Below, piece after piece: positions 52,298 through 60,848 of a stretch of DNA of 64,000 nt. The first letter of the stretch is position 1; every line of letters starts with the position of its first letter. A program made the position numbers and the translations under genes. The notes under the pieces are model-generated. The model searched no databases. It saw nothing but the letters and a program-made list of their open reading frames with translations, and was not told the origin of the DNA. Origin of the DNA: CALKHQ01 sp050329975 (GTDB taxonomy: Bacteria; Pseudomonadota; Alphaproteobacteria; CALKHQ01); NCBI GenBank assembly GCA_050329975.1, contig JBHJOG010000207.1, forward strand, positions 14,632-78,631. The letters run 5' to 3'.

Positions 52298-52352
52298 GGC
52301 AAATGTTGCCGTTGCCGGGGGAAATTTTTGCCGCAGCGGGGAAGAATCTGCC
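52298..52352. promoter_or_regulatory. Three ftr-like sites upstream of flagellin copy 2
   Basis: GGCAAATGTTGCC (52298-52310, perfect arms), GGAAATTTTTGCC (52320-52332, one mismatch) and GGAAGAATCTGCC (52340-52352, three mismatches) are spaced by 22 and 20 bp, so they face the same side of the helix. They begin 78 bp upstream of the sigma-54 promoter. I infer an FlbD enhancer. Confidence 0.6.
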
Positions 52353-52533
52353 GGATGCATTTTCTTAGGGTAAATCAATCCTTGACTATACTGATGTATT
52401 TGCGGTTTCTCCGATCTCTCACCAGGTTCGTTGCCGGTCTGACCCTGATGGTGCCTGGAAGGGCCTTGAGTTGCTGACAGCGGTTGCTTGCGTGGATTAG
52501 GCTCCCGTTAACCAACATCGGTGTCGATAGGGC

Positions 52534-53397
52534 ATGGTCCAGTTCATCGCCGAGATATCCAGCAACCATGCCCGCGATCCGGGCCGCTGCGCCGCACTGA
52601 TCGCGGCGGCCGCAGCGGCCGGCTGCGACGCGGTCAAGTTCCAGCTCTTCCGGGTCGACGCGTTGTTCGCGCCGGAAATCCTCGCCCGCAGCGCCGAGCA
52701 TCGCCGGCGGAAGGACTGGGAGCTGCCGGTCGAGCTGATCCCGCAACTCGCGGCGCAGGCGCGGGATCGAGGAATGGCCTTCGGCTGCACGCCCTTCGAC
52801 CTCGATGCCGTCGAGGCGTTGCGCGCGCATGTGGATTTTCTGAAGGTCGCTTCCTATGAGCTGATCTGGCGTGACCTCATCGCGGCCTGCGCGCGCACCG
52901 GGCTGCCGACCATCCTGTCCACCGGCATGGCCACCCTCGAAGAGGCGGTCGCCGCGGTCGCCGGCGCGCGCGAAGACGGCGCGGGCGACCTCACGGTCCT
53001 GCACTGCGTTTCGAGCTACCCGACGCCGCCCGCCCAATGCAACCTGGCGGCCATGGCCACCATCGCGCGCGCCTGCGGCGTACCGGTGGGCTGGTCCGAC
53101 CACAGCCGATCGCCCGAGGTGGTGCTGCGCGCAGTCCATCGCTGGAATGCGGCAATGGTCGAGTTCCACCTCGACCTCGATGGATCCGGCGCCGAGTACG
53201 CCCCGGGCCATTGCTGGCTGCCCGAGGAGATCGCGCCGGTGATTGCCGCCTGTCGCCAGGGGGCGGTGCTCGACGGCGACGGCAAGAAGGCGCCGCAGCC
53301 CTGCGAGCTGGCCGATCGGGACTGGCGGGCGGACCCCGTCGACGGCCTCCGGCCGCTGCTGGCAACCCGCGCCCGGTGGCTGGAGGAGGCATCGTGA
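52534..53397 (+). CDS. NeuB-like sialic/nonulosonic acid synthase without SAF domain
   Basis: The 287-residue protein carries the NeuB/PseI/LegI barrel signatures: FIAEISSNHARDPGRCAALI, AVKFQLF, LSTGMATLEEAV, LHCVSSYPTPPAQCNL and GWSDHSRSPEVVLRAV. It should condense phosphoenolpyruvate with an amino-hexose to make a nonulosonic acid. It ends after the barrel and lacks the C-terminal antifreeze-like (SAF) domain that caps the partner active site in NeuB, so it is about 60 residues shorter than usual. The usual E-x-HFTLD motif is altered to EFHLDLDGSG. It is first in the operon and overlaps the next gene by 4 bp. Confidence 0.75.
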   Translation: MVQFIAEISSNHARDPGRCAALIAAAAAAGCDAVKFQLFRVDALFAPEILARSAEHRRRKDWELPVELIPQLAAQARDRGMAFGCTPFDLDAVEALRAHVDFLKVASYELIWRDLIAACARTGLPTILSTGMATLEEAVAAVAGAREDGAGDLTVLHCVSSYPTPPAQCNLAAMATIARACGVPVGWSDHSRSPEVVLRAVHRWNAAMVEFHLDLDGSGAEYAPGHCWLPEEIAPVIAACRQGAVLDGDGKKAPQPCELADRDWRADPVDGLRPLLATRARWLEEAS

Positions 53398-55208
53398 GGC
53401 CGATCGCGCCTGTGCGCCGGGTCGTAGCCGTCGTCCAGGCTCGCATGGGGTCGAGCCGGCTGCCTGGCAAGGCGCTGATGCCGCTCGCCGGCCGGCCGGT
53501 GATCTGGCACGTCCTGGAGCGGCTCGCGCGCGCGCAGCGGCTCGACCAGGTCGTGCTGGCGACGACCACGGCCGCTGCCGATGATGCGCTTGCCGACTAT
53601 GTCACCGGCCTCGGCGTCGTGGTCGTCCGTGGGTCGGAGCGCAATGTGCTCGCCCGTTTCATTCAGGCCGCCGAGCTGACCCGCGCCGACGTCGTGGTCC
53701 GCATCACCGGCGATTGCCCGCTGGTCGACCCGTGGCTCGTCGACTACCTGGTCGATGCGCTGGCAGCGGATGCCGGCTATGTCCAGGTCAACCCCGACGG
53801 CGTGCTGATCGACGAAGGCATCGATCCATGCACCACGTGGGCCCTGCACCGGCTCGCCGCCCAGGCCGGCGACGATCCGGTGGCCCAGGAGCACGTCACC
53901 AGCTACTTCAAGCTGCACCCTGGCTTCGTCCCCGTCGCCCGCTGTCCGGCGCCGGAGGACCGCCGGCTGGAAGGCGCCAGGATTTCCGTCGATACGCCGG
54001 CCGACCTGCGCTTTCTCGAGAGAATCTACGAGCGAATGCAGGCTGCCCCCGGCGACCTCGACGTGGTCGCCCTGGTCGGGCTGCTCCGGGCCGAGCCCGA
54101 GCTGATGACGCTGAATCGGCATGTGGTGCGCAAGCAGACGCGGGTAGACGACCGCTGCGTCCTTATCCGCTGTGACGGCTATGCCGCGATCGGGCTCGGT
54201 CACGTCGTGCGCTGCCTGGCGATCGCCGAGGCGCTCCGCGATCGGCATGGCCTGCGGGTGGTTCTTGCCGTGGACCAGGGCCGTCCTGCACAGGACCTCG
54301 TCGCCCGTCAGGGCTTCAAGCTGGCCGAGGCACGCTGCGACGGCGAATGCGAAGCCGCCTGGATCGACCGGACGCTGGCCGCCACCGGCGCCGAAGCGCT
54401 GGTGCTCGACATTCGCACTGACCTTCCTGCCGATACGGTCCGCCGCTGGCGGCAACGTGGGACGGTGACAGCGGTCGTCGACGACGGCAGCCCGCGTCGG
54501 CTTGCTGCGGACCTCGCCTTCTTTCCGCCGGTGCCGCAGCTGAAGGACCTGGACTGGTCGGGCTTCTCCGGGGCGCTGTTTGTCGGCTGGGACTATCTTG
54601 CGCTGCGCCGAGAGTTCGCACGTACACGTCGTGCGCTCCCCGCCGGCGACGGTCGACGGCTGCGGCTGCTGGTCACCATGGGCGGGTCGGACCCGGCCGG
54701 TGCCACCGCGGTGGCGATCGAGGCGCTGGCCGGCCTTGCCGCAGATGTTGCGGTGACCGTCGTGGTCGGCGCCGCCAGCCTCGAAAGGGACCGGATTGCC
54801 GCGCTGGTCGTCACGCATCTGCCCGGCGGCCGCCTGCTCTATGGGAGCGACGACATGCCGGCGCTGATGGCGGCGGCCGACCTCGCCGTCATCGCCTTCG
54901 GGATGACCGCCTACGAGGCGGCCGCGGTCGGCACCCCGACCCTTGCCCTCTGTCTGTCGGCAGATCACGAGGCCAGCGCGCGCGCGCTCGCGGACGAGGG
55001 AGCCCTCGTCGTCGCCGGCAGGATCGGGGTGGTGACGGCAGCCGGGCTTGCCCCGCAGATCGCCGCTCTGATCGCAAATCGCGACCGGCTTGCGGCGATG
55101 GGCGAGGCCGGAGGCCGGCTGATCGATGGTCGGGGCGCCGATCGCATCGCCGACCGGATCATGGCCCGGCTCGCGCAGCGCGAGCGTGGCCCTCTGGTCG
55201 CCGCGTGA
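53394..55208 (+). CDS. Fusion: SpsF-like cytidylyltransferase and PseG-like UDP-sugar hydrolase
   Basis: The start at GTG 53394 overlaps the NeuB-like stop (GTGA), giving 604 residues. Residues 1-245 are a CMP-sugar synthetase (AVVQARMGSSRLPGKALMPL, RSGSERNVLARFI-type, RITGDCPLVDPWLVDY). Residues 250-604 resemble PseG, with IRCDGYAAIGLGHVVRCLAI, VVDDGSPRR and VTMGGSDPAGATAVAIEAL. PseG removes UDP before the NeuB-type condensation, and the cytidylyltransferase activates the product. Joining these non-consecutive steps in one chain is unusual. It is the strongest evidence for a CMP-nonulosonic acid pathway here. Confidence 0.78.
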   Translation: MRPIAPVRRVVAVVQARMGSSRLPGKALMPLAGRPVIWHVLERLARAQRLDQVVLATTTAAADDALADYVTGLGVVVVRGSERNVLARFIQAAELTRADVVVRITGDCPLVDPWLVDYLVDALAADAGYVQVNPDGVLIDEGIDPCTTWALHRLAAQAGDDPVAQEHVTSYFKLHPGFVPVARCPAPEDRRLEGARISVDTPADLRFLERIYERMQAAPGDLDVVALVGLLRAEPELMTLNRHVVRKQTRVDDRCVLIRCDGYAAIGLGHVVRCLAIAEALRDRHGLRVVLAVDQGRPAQDLVARQGFKLAEARCDGECEAAWIDRTLAATGAEALVLDIRTDLPADTVRRWRQRGTVTAVVDDGSPRRLAADLAFFPPVPQLKDLDWSGFSGALFVGWDYLALRREFARTRRALPAGDGRRLRLLVTMGGSDPAGATAVAIEALAGLAADVAVTVVVGAASLERDRIAALVVTHLPGGRLLYGSDDMPALMAAADLAVIAFGMTAYEAAAVGTPTLALCLSADHEASARALADEGALVVAGRIGVVTAAGLAPQIAALIANRDRLAAMGEAGGRLIDGRGADRIADRIMARLAQRERGPLVAA

Positions 55209-56134
55209 TGCCGGCGAGCGCGCTCGCCGCGGTGCGGCACGACGGCCCGTTGCTGGCCGAGCGCGACGGCTTTGCGGTTATCGACTGCACGGGCTGCGGC
55301 TATGCCCATGCCATGCCGCTCCCCAGCGTGGACGCGCTGATCGATACCTACCGCCATGACTATTATGCCGCGGAGAAGCCGCTTTACCTGGCGCGGACCG
55401 AGGAGGACCGCGCCTGGTGGCTCGACGTCTACGATGAACGCGTGGCCACAATGGAGGCCTGGCGGGGCCAGGCCCCCGGAGCGATTCTCGACATCGGCAG
55501 CGGCCCCGGCCTGTTTCTCGACGCGGCCGCGGCGCGCGGCTGGCGCACGCGCGGGGTCGAGCCGTCCCGCCAGGCCGCCACCCATGCGCGCGGGCTCGGC
55601 CACGAGATCCGCGAAGGCTTCTTCGGGGCGGCGATGGCCGCGTCGCTGGACCCGGTCGACGCCGTACACATGGCGCTGGTGCTGGAGCATGTGCCGGAGC
55701 CGGCCAGCCTGCTTGCTGCGGCGCGCGGGCTGCTGCGGCCGAGCGGTGTCCTCTGCGTCGTGGTGCCGAACGACTTCAGTCCGTTGCAGCGGGTGGTGGA
55801 GGGGCAGGGAATGGCACCTTGGTGGGTGGCCCCGCCGCACCACCTCAACTACTTCACCCCCGTGAGCCTGACCGCCCTGCTGGAACGCACCGGGTTTACC
55901 GTCGTCGAGCGCACCGCCACCTTCCCGATGGAGCTGTTCCTGCTGATGGGCGAGGCCTATGTCGGCGACGACGCCCTCGGGCGCGCCTGCCACGGCAAGC
56001 GCAAGGCCTTCGAGACCGCGATGCGGCGGGCCGGGCAGTCAGACCGGCTGGCGCGGCTCTATCGCAGCCTGGCCGACCAGGGCCTCGGCCGCGAGATCGT
56101 GCTGTACGCGCGCGCCGCCGGCAGCGCGCGATGA
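55208..56134 (+). CDS. Class I SAM methyltransferase with N-terminal Cys motif
   Basis: The start at ATG 55208 overlaps the upstream stop by one base (TGATG); 308 residues. Early residues DCTGCGYAHAMPLPSVDALI resemble the zinc-ribbon-like start of sugar methyltransferases. The SAM fold is AILDIGSGPGLFLDAAAARG, with VDAVHMALVLEHVPEPASLL and LRPSGVLCVVVPNDFS. It is likely to methylate a sugar in the glycan. It is coupled to both neighbours. Confidence 0.75.
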   Translation: MPASALAAVRHDGPLLAERDGFAVIDCTGCGYAHAMPLPSVDALIDTYRHDYYAAEKPLYLARTEEDRAWWLDVYDERVATMEAWRGQAPGAILDIGSGPGLFLDAAAARGWRTRGVEPSRQAATHARGLGHEIREGFFGAAMAASLDPVDAVHMALVLEHVPEPASLLAAARGLLRPSGVLCVVVPNDFSPLQRVVEGQGMAPWWVAPPHHLNYFTPVSLTALLERTGFTVVERTATFPMELFLLMGEAYVGDDALGRACHGKRKAFETAMRRAGQSDRLARLYRSLADQGLGREIVLYARAAGSAR

Positions 56135-58143
56135 AGGGCACCCGTCCGATCTTCGTCGTCGGCAGCGGCCGGTCCGGCACTGCCGCCCTGGCCAGGGTCC
56201 TGGGCAGCGTGCCGGGCGTGGAAATGCACCACGAGTATCTGTGCACCCATATCCAGCCGGTCTCCGCCCGTTACGCCATGGGCCGCGCCGATGTTGCCGA
56301 GGTGCGCACGGTTCTCGATGCCTGCCACGGCGCGGCAATCAGGCTCAGCAGCGCCGGGATCTGGGGCGACAGCTCCAACAAGCTGTCATGGATCATGCCT
56401 ATCCTGGCCGAACTCTATCCCGACGCCCGCTACGCCCATGTCGTACGCGACGGGCGCAAGGTGGCGAGCTCCTTTTTTCACAAGCTCGCCGACGAGTGCT
56501 ACGACGACGCCAGCGTCGCTGCGCTCGCCGACTGGCTCGACGGCAGGGGCGTGATGCCGCCGCCGGAAAAGCGCTACTGGTGGCCTTTGCCGCAGCCGGG
56601 TGATTCGCTGCATGCCGACTTCGCCGGCTTCGACCAGTTCCAGCGCATCGCGATGCATTGGGCCCAGGTCAACGCTGCCGTACTGGCTGCGGAGGCGGCG
56701 CTGCCCGCGGGCATGGTGGCGCGGTTCCGGCTGGAGGATCTGGTGGCGGAAGAGGCGGAACTGCGCCGCCTGTTCTCCTTTCTGGGCCTGCCGTACCACA
56801 CCGGCCATTTCGCCGCCCTTCGCCGCCCGCACAATGTCAACCGGCCCGAGGACACCCCGCTCACCGAGGTGCAGCGCGGCCGTTTCGCGGAGCTCGCCGG
56901 GCCGATGATGGCGCGGCTCGGCTACGGCGGGCGGCCGGAATATGCGATGGACTATAGCCCGGCGGCGGCCCCGGCAGCCCCGGCAGAGGACGATCGTTGC
57001 CCGCTCTGCGGATGCGCCGACCTGCGCCCCGCCTATCGCCCCCGCGGCACGGCGCGCGATCTCACGGTCCATGTCTGCCATGGCTGCGGCCTGGTGCAGA
57101 GCCTGCCGCGCCAGGCGACAGCGCCGAAGCAGCCCCGGGTATCGGGCGGCGCCGACTGGGGCAATGTCCGCTACGGCAAGGGTTTCCGCCTGGAGGACAC
57201 CATGCGCCGGATCGGCGACCGCGCGCCGCGGCGGATTCTCGACATCGGCAGCAATCGGGGCGCTTTCGTCGAGGCTGCCGGACGGCGCTGGCCGCAGGCA
57301 TCGATCACCGCGATCGAGCCGGATCAGCGCGTGGTCGGCCACTATGCCGCGATGCCCGGCCTGAAGCTGCTTGTCGCGCGCATCGAGGACGTGGCGCTGG
57401 AGGAAGGCGCCTACGACCTGATCCACTGCAGCCATACGCTCGAACATCTCGCCGACCCGGTGGCGGCGCTGAAGGTGATGGCCACCGCGCTGGCTCCTGG
57501 CGGCGTGGCCTATGTCGAGGTGCCCGATCTGTCGACGATCGGCCGCGCCGACCTGGTCGAGGAGTGGTTCATCGACAAGCACCTCTATCACTTCGACGCT
57601 GAAACCCTGGCGATCGCGCTCGCCTATGCCGGCCTGGTTCCGCTGCGCGGCATCCAGGCCGGCCTGCACCTATCGGCTGTGGTCGAGCGCGGCCATTGGA
57701 CCGGGCCGCTTGCCGCCGTCGACCCGGCGACGATCGCCGGTCGAATCGCCGCCTACGATGCCGGCCTGTCCGGCAACGAGCGGGCGCTGCGCGGCGCTGC
57801 GTGCCGGATTGCCGAGCTGGCCGAACGCAGCCGGGTTGCGGTCTGGGGCGCCGGGCGGATCCTCGACTCTCTGGTGCGGATCGGCGGGCTCGACCCGTCG
57901 CTGCTGGCGGCGGTGGTCGACCGCCACCTGGTCAGGCACGCCGACGCGCTGCATGGCGCGCGCCTGCTGGCGCCGGAAGCGCTCAAGGACCTTGCGGTCG
58001 ATGCGATCGTGATCGCCTCGCGCGAGTTCGCCGACGAGATCGCCGGGGAGGCGAGTGCGTTGGCGCCGCGTGCGGAGATCATCCGCTATGCCGACTTGTT
58101 GACGGAAGAGAGGTTTCTGCAGGTGGCGCAAACCAAGCGTTAA
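56131..58143 (+). CDS. Fusion: sulfotransferase and SAM-dependent methyltransferase
   Basis: The start at 56131 (ATGA overlap) gives 670 residues. Residues 1-275 are a sulfotransferase: P-loop-like PAPS site IFVVGSGRSGTAALARVLG, HVVRDGRKVASSFFHKLADE, and later FRLEDLVAEEAELRRLFSFL. After an Ala/Pro linker, residues 287-670 begin with a Cys-x2-Cys pair (CPLCGCADL) and a CHGCGLVQS motif. A methyltransferase follows (ILDIGSNRGAFVEAAGRRWP, YDLIHCSHTLEHLADPVAAL) with a C-terminal Rossmann-like part (VAVWGAGRILDSLVRIGG). It could sulfate and methylate the same sugar. The domain combination is not one I know. Confidence 0.72.
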   Translation: MKGTRPIFVVGSGRSGTAALARVLGSVPGVEMHHEYLCTHIQPVSARYAMGRADVAEVRTVLDACHGAAIRLSSAGIWGDSSNKLSWIMPILAELYPDARYAHVVRDGRKVASSFFHKLADECYDDASVAALADWLDGRGVMPPPEKRYWWPLPQPGDSLHADFAGFDQFQRIAMHWAQVNAAVLAAEAALPAGMVARFRLEDLVAEEAELRRLFSFLGLPYHTGHFAALRRPHNVNRPEDTPLTEVQRGRFAELAGPMMARLGYGGRPEYAMDYSPAAAPAAPAEDDRCPLCGCADLRPAYRPRGTARDLTVHVCHGCGLVQSLPRQATAPKQPRVSGGADWGNVRYGKGFRLEDTMRRIGDRAPRRILDIGSNRGAFVEAAGRRWPQASITAIEPDQRVVGHYAAMPGLKLLVARIEDVALEEGAYDLIHCSHTLEHLADPVAALKVMATALAPGGVAYVEVPDLSTIGRADLVEEWFIDKHLYHFDAETLAIALAYAGLVPLRGIQAGLHLSAVVERGHWTGPLAAVDPATIAGRIAAYDAGLSGNERALRGAACRIAELAERSRVAVWGAGRILDSLVRIGGLDPSLLAAVVDRHLVRHADALHGARLLAPEALKDLAVDAIVIASREFADEIAGEASALAPRAEIIRYADLLTEERFLQVAQTKR

Positions 58144-58200
58144 CTATTCTCCCGAACAGTGTTAACCGACATAACTCTGTCATCAGGAGCCGTGGCTGCC

Positions 58201-59106
58201 GTGACGAACAACCAGAACAATGAGCCGGCGGACCTGGCTGCGCATGCGGCGCAGGTGCGTCGCTACGCGCTGACCGCGATTCACCGCGCCGGCTCCGGCC
58301 ATCCCGGCGGTGCCTTGTCGGCCGCAGACATCCTGACCTGCCTCTACCGCAGCGAACTGCGCCTGCAGGCCGACGACCCGGCGTGGCCTGACCGCGACCG
58401 CTTCGTCCTTTCCAAGGGCCACAGCTGCCCGGCACTCTATGGGGCGCTGGCGGATTCCGGCTTGATCGACCGCGCCCTGATCCCGACGTTTCGCAAGCTC
58501 GGCAGCCCGCTGCAGGGCCATCCCTTCGTCGGGGCGCTGGCCTGGATCGAGGCCAGCACCGGCTCCCTCGGCCAGGGCTTCTCCCAGGCGATCGGCATGG
58601 CGCTCGGCCTTCGCCACCTCGACAGGCAGGCACGCGTCTACGTCTTGCTTGGCGACGGTGAGCTGCAGGAGGGCGAGATCTGGGAAGGCGCGATGTGCGC
58701 GGCTCACCACCAGCTCGCCGGCCTCTGTGCCATCGTCGACTACAACAAGTTGCAGAGCGACAACTGTCCGGCCAACATCATGGAGCTGGAGCCGCTCGCC
58801 GACAAATGGCGGGCGTTCGGCTGGAACACGCTGCAGATCGACGGCCACGACATCCCGGCTATCCTGGGCGCCTTCGACGCCGCGCGCGCCCATGGCGACG
58901 CGCCGACCGTGATCATTGCCGACACGGTGAAGGGGCAGGGGGTCAGCTTCATGGCCGGGGCGCCGCATTGGCACGGCAGCGTGAAGATGAAGGACGACGA
59001 GTTGGAACGGGCGCTCGACGAACTGGGCGCCGGGGCGCCGGAGATCGCTTGGGCGCTGGGCCATTCGTCACTCGGGCAGGGGGCTGTCGATCATGTCGGT
59101 CACTAA
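58201..59106 (+). CDS. Transketolase-like N-terminal subunit
   Basis: The GTG at 58201 (MTNNQNNEPADLAAHAAQ) gives 301 residues; GTG 58192 and 58159 are in frame but have poorer spacing to AGGAG at 58186-58190. The thiamine-pyrophosphate half is clear: RAGSGHPGGALSAADIL, FVLSKGHSCPALYGALA, GSLGQGFSQAIGMALGL, and the metal motif LLGDGELQEGEIWEG with DYNKLQ. It needs the C-terminal subunit, encoded by the next gene (14-bp overlap). It is expected to transfer two-carbon units, perhaps to build a branched or deoxy sugar; housekeeping transketolase is normally one chain. Confidence 0.82.
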   Translation: MTNNQNNEPADLAAHAAQVRRYALTAIHRAGSGHPGGALSAADILTCLYRSELRLQADDPAWPDRDRFVLSKGHSCPALYGALADSGLIDRALIPTFRKLGSPLQGHPFVGALAWIEASTGSLGQGFSQAIGMALGLRHLDRQARVYVLLGDGELQEGEIWEGAMCAAHHQLAGLCAIVDYNKLQSDNCPANIMELEPLADKWRAFGWNTLQIDGHDIPAILGAFDAARAHGDAPTVIIADTVKGQGVSFMAGAPHWHGSVKMKDDELERALDELGAGAPEIAWALGHSSLGQGAVDHVGH

Positions 59107-60094
59107 GCGCTTGAAGGCTCCCGGCGCGGAGCCGCTGGTCCCGCAGCAGATCGGATCGTCGGGCGACAGCCTGCGCGAGGCCTTCGGGCGGGCGCTGGTC
59201 CGGATCGCGGCGAATGATCCGCGCATCGTCGTGCTCGATGCCGATATCGCCGGCGGCACCGGCATGCATCATTTCCGCAAGGCCTATCCCGACCGCTTCT
59301 ACCAGTTCGGCATCGCAGAGCAGAACATGATGGCGGTCGCGGGCGGGATGGCGGCGACCGGCCTGGTCCCGATCGTGACCACCTTCGCGGTGTTCTGCCT
59401 GCGCGCGATCGAGCAGGCGCGGCTGTCGATCGCCTACGACCGGCGCAACGTGAAGATCGTCGCCAGCCATCCCGGGCTCGACACCGGCCCCGACGGGGCA
59501 TCCGCCCAGGCCCTCGAGGACCTGGCCGCCTTCCGCGCCGTCCCCGGCATGACCGTGGTGTCGCCGGCCGATCCGGTGGCGGTCGCGCTGGCGGCGGAAG
59601 CGATCCTGGCGTTCGACGGCCCGGTCTACATGCGCACCGGCCGCAGCACGAGCCGGAAGGTCTATGGCGACGACCATGCATTTGCCCTCGGCAAGGGCCA
59701 CGTCCTGCGCGATGGCCGCGACGTCACCATCGTCGCATGCGGCGTCGAGGTCGCACGTGCGCTCGACGCTGCGTCGCTGCTGTCTGCCCGCGGCATCGAC
59801 GCCCGCGTCGTCGACATGGCGACGCTGAAGCCGATCGATACCGAGCTGCTCGCTGCCTGCGCCCGCCAGACCGGCTGCATCGTCACCGCGGAGGACCACA
59901 ACCTCCATGGCGGGCTCGGCGGCGCGGTCGCCGAGGCGCTGGCTGCGCGTGCGCCCTGTCCGGTCGAGTTTGTCGGCGTCCAGGACTGCTTCGGCGAATC
60001 CGGCGAGCCGGAGGAGCTGTCGGAGAAGTATAGACTGACCGGCCCCCATATCGCCGCGGCGGCGCTGCGCGCGATCGCCCGCAAGGCCGGCTGA
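59093..60094 (+). CDS. Transketolase-like C-terminal subunit
   Basis: The 333-residue protein has the Pyr and C domains of transketolase: VVLDADIAGGTGMHHFRKAY, FYQFGIAEQNMMAVAGGMAA, ASHPGLDTGPDGASAQALED and a C-domain with GVEVARALDAASLLSARGI. The glutamate of the IAEQNM motif that activates TPP is kept. It pairs with the preceding gene, which it overlaps by 14 bp. Split enzymes like this also resemble DXS, but the motifs suit transketolase better. Confidence 0.82.
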   Translation: MSVTKRLKAPGAEPLVPQQIGSSGDSLREAFGRALVRIAANDPRIVVLDADIAGGTGMHHFRKAYPDRFYQFGIAEQNMMAVAGGMAATGLVPIVTTFAVFCLRAIEQARLSIAYDRRNVKIVASHPGLDTGPDGASAQALEDLAAFRAVPGMTVVSPADPVAVALAAEAILAFDGPVYMRTGRSTSRKVYGDDHAFALGKGHVLRDGRDVTIVACGVEVARALDAASLLSARGIDARVVDMATLKPIDTELLAACARQTGCIVTAEDHNLHGGLGGAVAEALAARAPCPVEFVGVQDCFGESGEPEELSEKYRLTGPHIAAAALRAIARKAG

Positions 60095-60098
60095 ACCG

Positions 60099-60848
60099 GT
60101 GGGCGTGCTCGACGGCAAGGTCGCGCTGGTCACCGGCGGCTCGCGGGGCATCGGACGGGCGATCGCGCTCGCCCTGGCCGCTGCGGGCGCCGACGTGGCC
60201 TTGACCTACCGCAGCGACGCGGCGTCGGCCGATGCGGTAGCCGACGCGATCGCACAGGCGGGAGGAACCGCCACCGCCTACCAACTGGATGTGCGCGACC
60301 GGGCCCGCGTCGAGGCGGTACTCGCCGCGGTGAAGACCCGCTACGGCGCCCTGCACGTGCTGGCCAACAATGCCGGGGTCAACAAGCCGACCGACTTCGA
60401 CCGGATCGCCGACGCCGATTGGCAGGAGATCATGGACGTCAACCTGCGCGGTCCGTTCGTCGTCTCCCAGTGCGCTCTGCCGCTGATCGCCGAGAGCGGC
60501 GGCGGCTCGATCGTGATGACCGGCTCGGTCAGCGGCCAGTATGGCGGGCCGCGGACCGCCCATTATGCCGCGTCCAAGGCCGGGCTGATCTCGCTCGCCC
60601 AGGTGATCGCCCGCTTCGGCGCGGCCAGCAACATCCGCTGCAACACGGTCGCTGCCGGCCTGATCGCCTCGGAGATGGCCGCGGCGGGCATGGCCAATCC
60701 GGCGGTCGCCAAGGCCGCTGCGACGATCCCGCTCGGTCGTCTCGGCACCCCGGAGGAGGTCGCTGCCGCGGTGGTCTGGCTGGCCTCGGACGACAGCCGC
60801 TACGTCACCGCTCAGACGATCAACGTGAACGGGGGGCTCTACTTTTGA
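60099..60848 (+). CDS. Short-chain dehydrogenase/reductase (SDR)
   Basis: The 249-residue protein starts at GTG 60099, MGVLDGKVALVTGGSRGIGR, with the classical cofactor motif TGGSRGIG. It has NNAG (HVLANNAGVNKPTDFD), catalytic Ser in MTGSVSGQYGG and Tyr-x3-Lys in TAHYAASKAGL. It is a FabG-like, probably NADP-dependent ketoreductase. A tail ending with INVNGGLYF is typical. Here it likely reduces a keto-sugar. Substrate unknown. Confidence 0.85.
   Translation: MGVLDGKVALVTGGSRGIGRAIALALAAAGADVALTYRSDAASADAVADAIAQAGGTATAYQLDVRDRARVEAVLAAVKTRYGALHVLANNAGVNKPTDFDRIADADWQEIMDVNLRGPFVVSQCALPLIAESGGGSIVMTGSVSGQYGGPRTAHYAASKAGLISLAQVIARFGAASNIRCNTVAAGLIASEMAAAGMANPAVAKAAATIPLGRLGTPEEVAAAVVWLASDDSRYVTAQTINVNGGLYF

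Larger units (their letters stand above)
52046..52533. other. 488-bp divergent regulatory region, flagellin copy 2 / glycan operon
   Basis: Contains, leftmost first, the flagellin copy 2 leader with its hairpin, the sigma-54 promoter, three ftr-like sites and about 180 bp before the NeuB-like gene. A TTGACT at 52382-52387 is a possible -35 for the plus strand, but no good -10 follows at 16-18 bp, so I do not call a sigma-70 promoter. Confidence 0.6.

Noticed and set aside
52382..52410. Sigma-70 promoter for the glycan operon (TTGACT)
   Set aside because: No -10-like hexamer occurs at 16-18 bp. The promoter of the operon remains unknown.
58159..58200. Earlier GTG start of the transketolase N-terminal subunit
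   Set aside because: The 14 added codons have no ribosome-binding site before them, and AGGAG at 58186-58190 fits the later start better.
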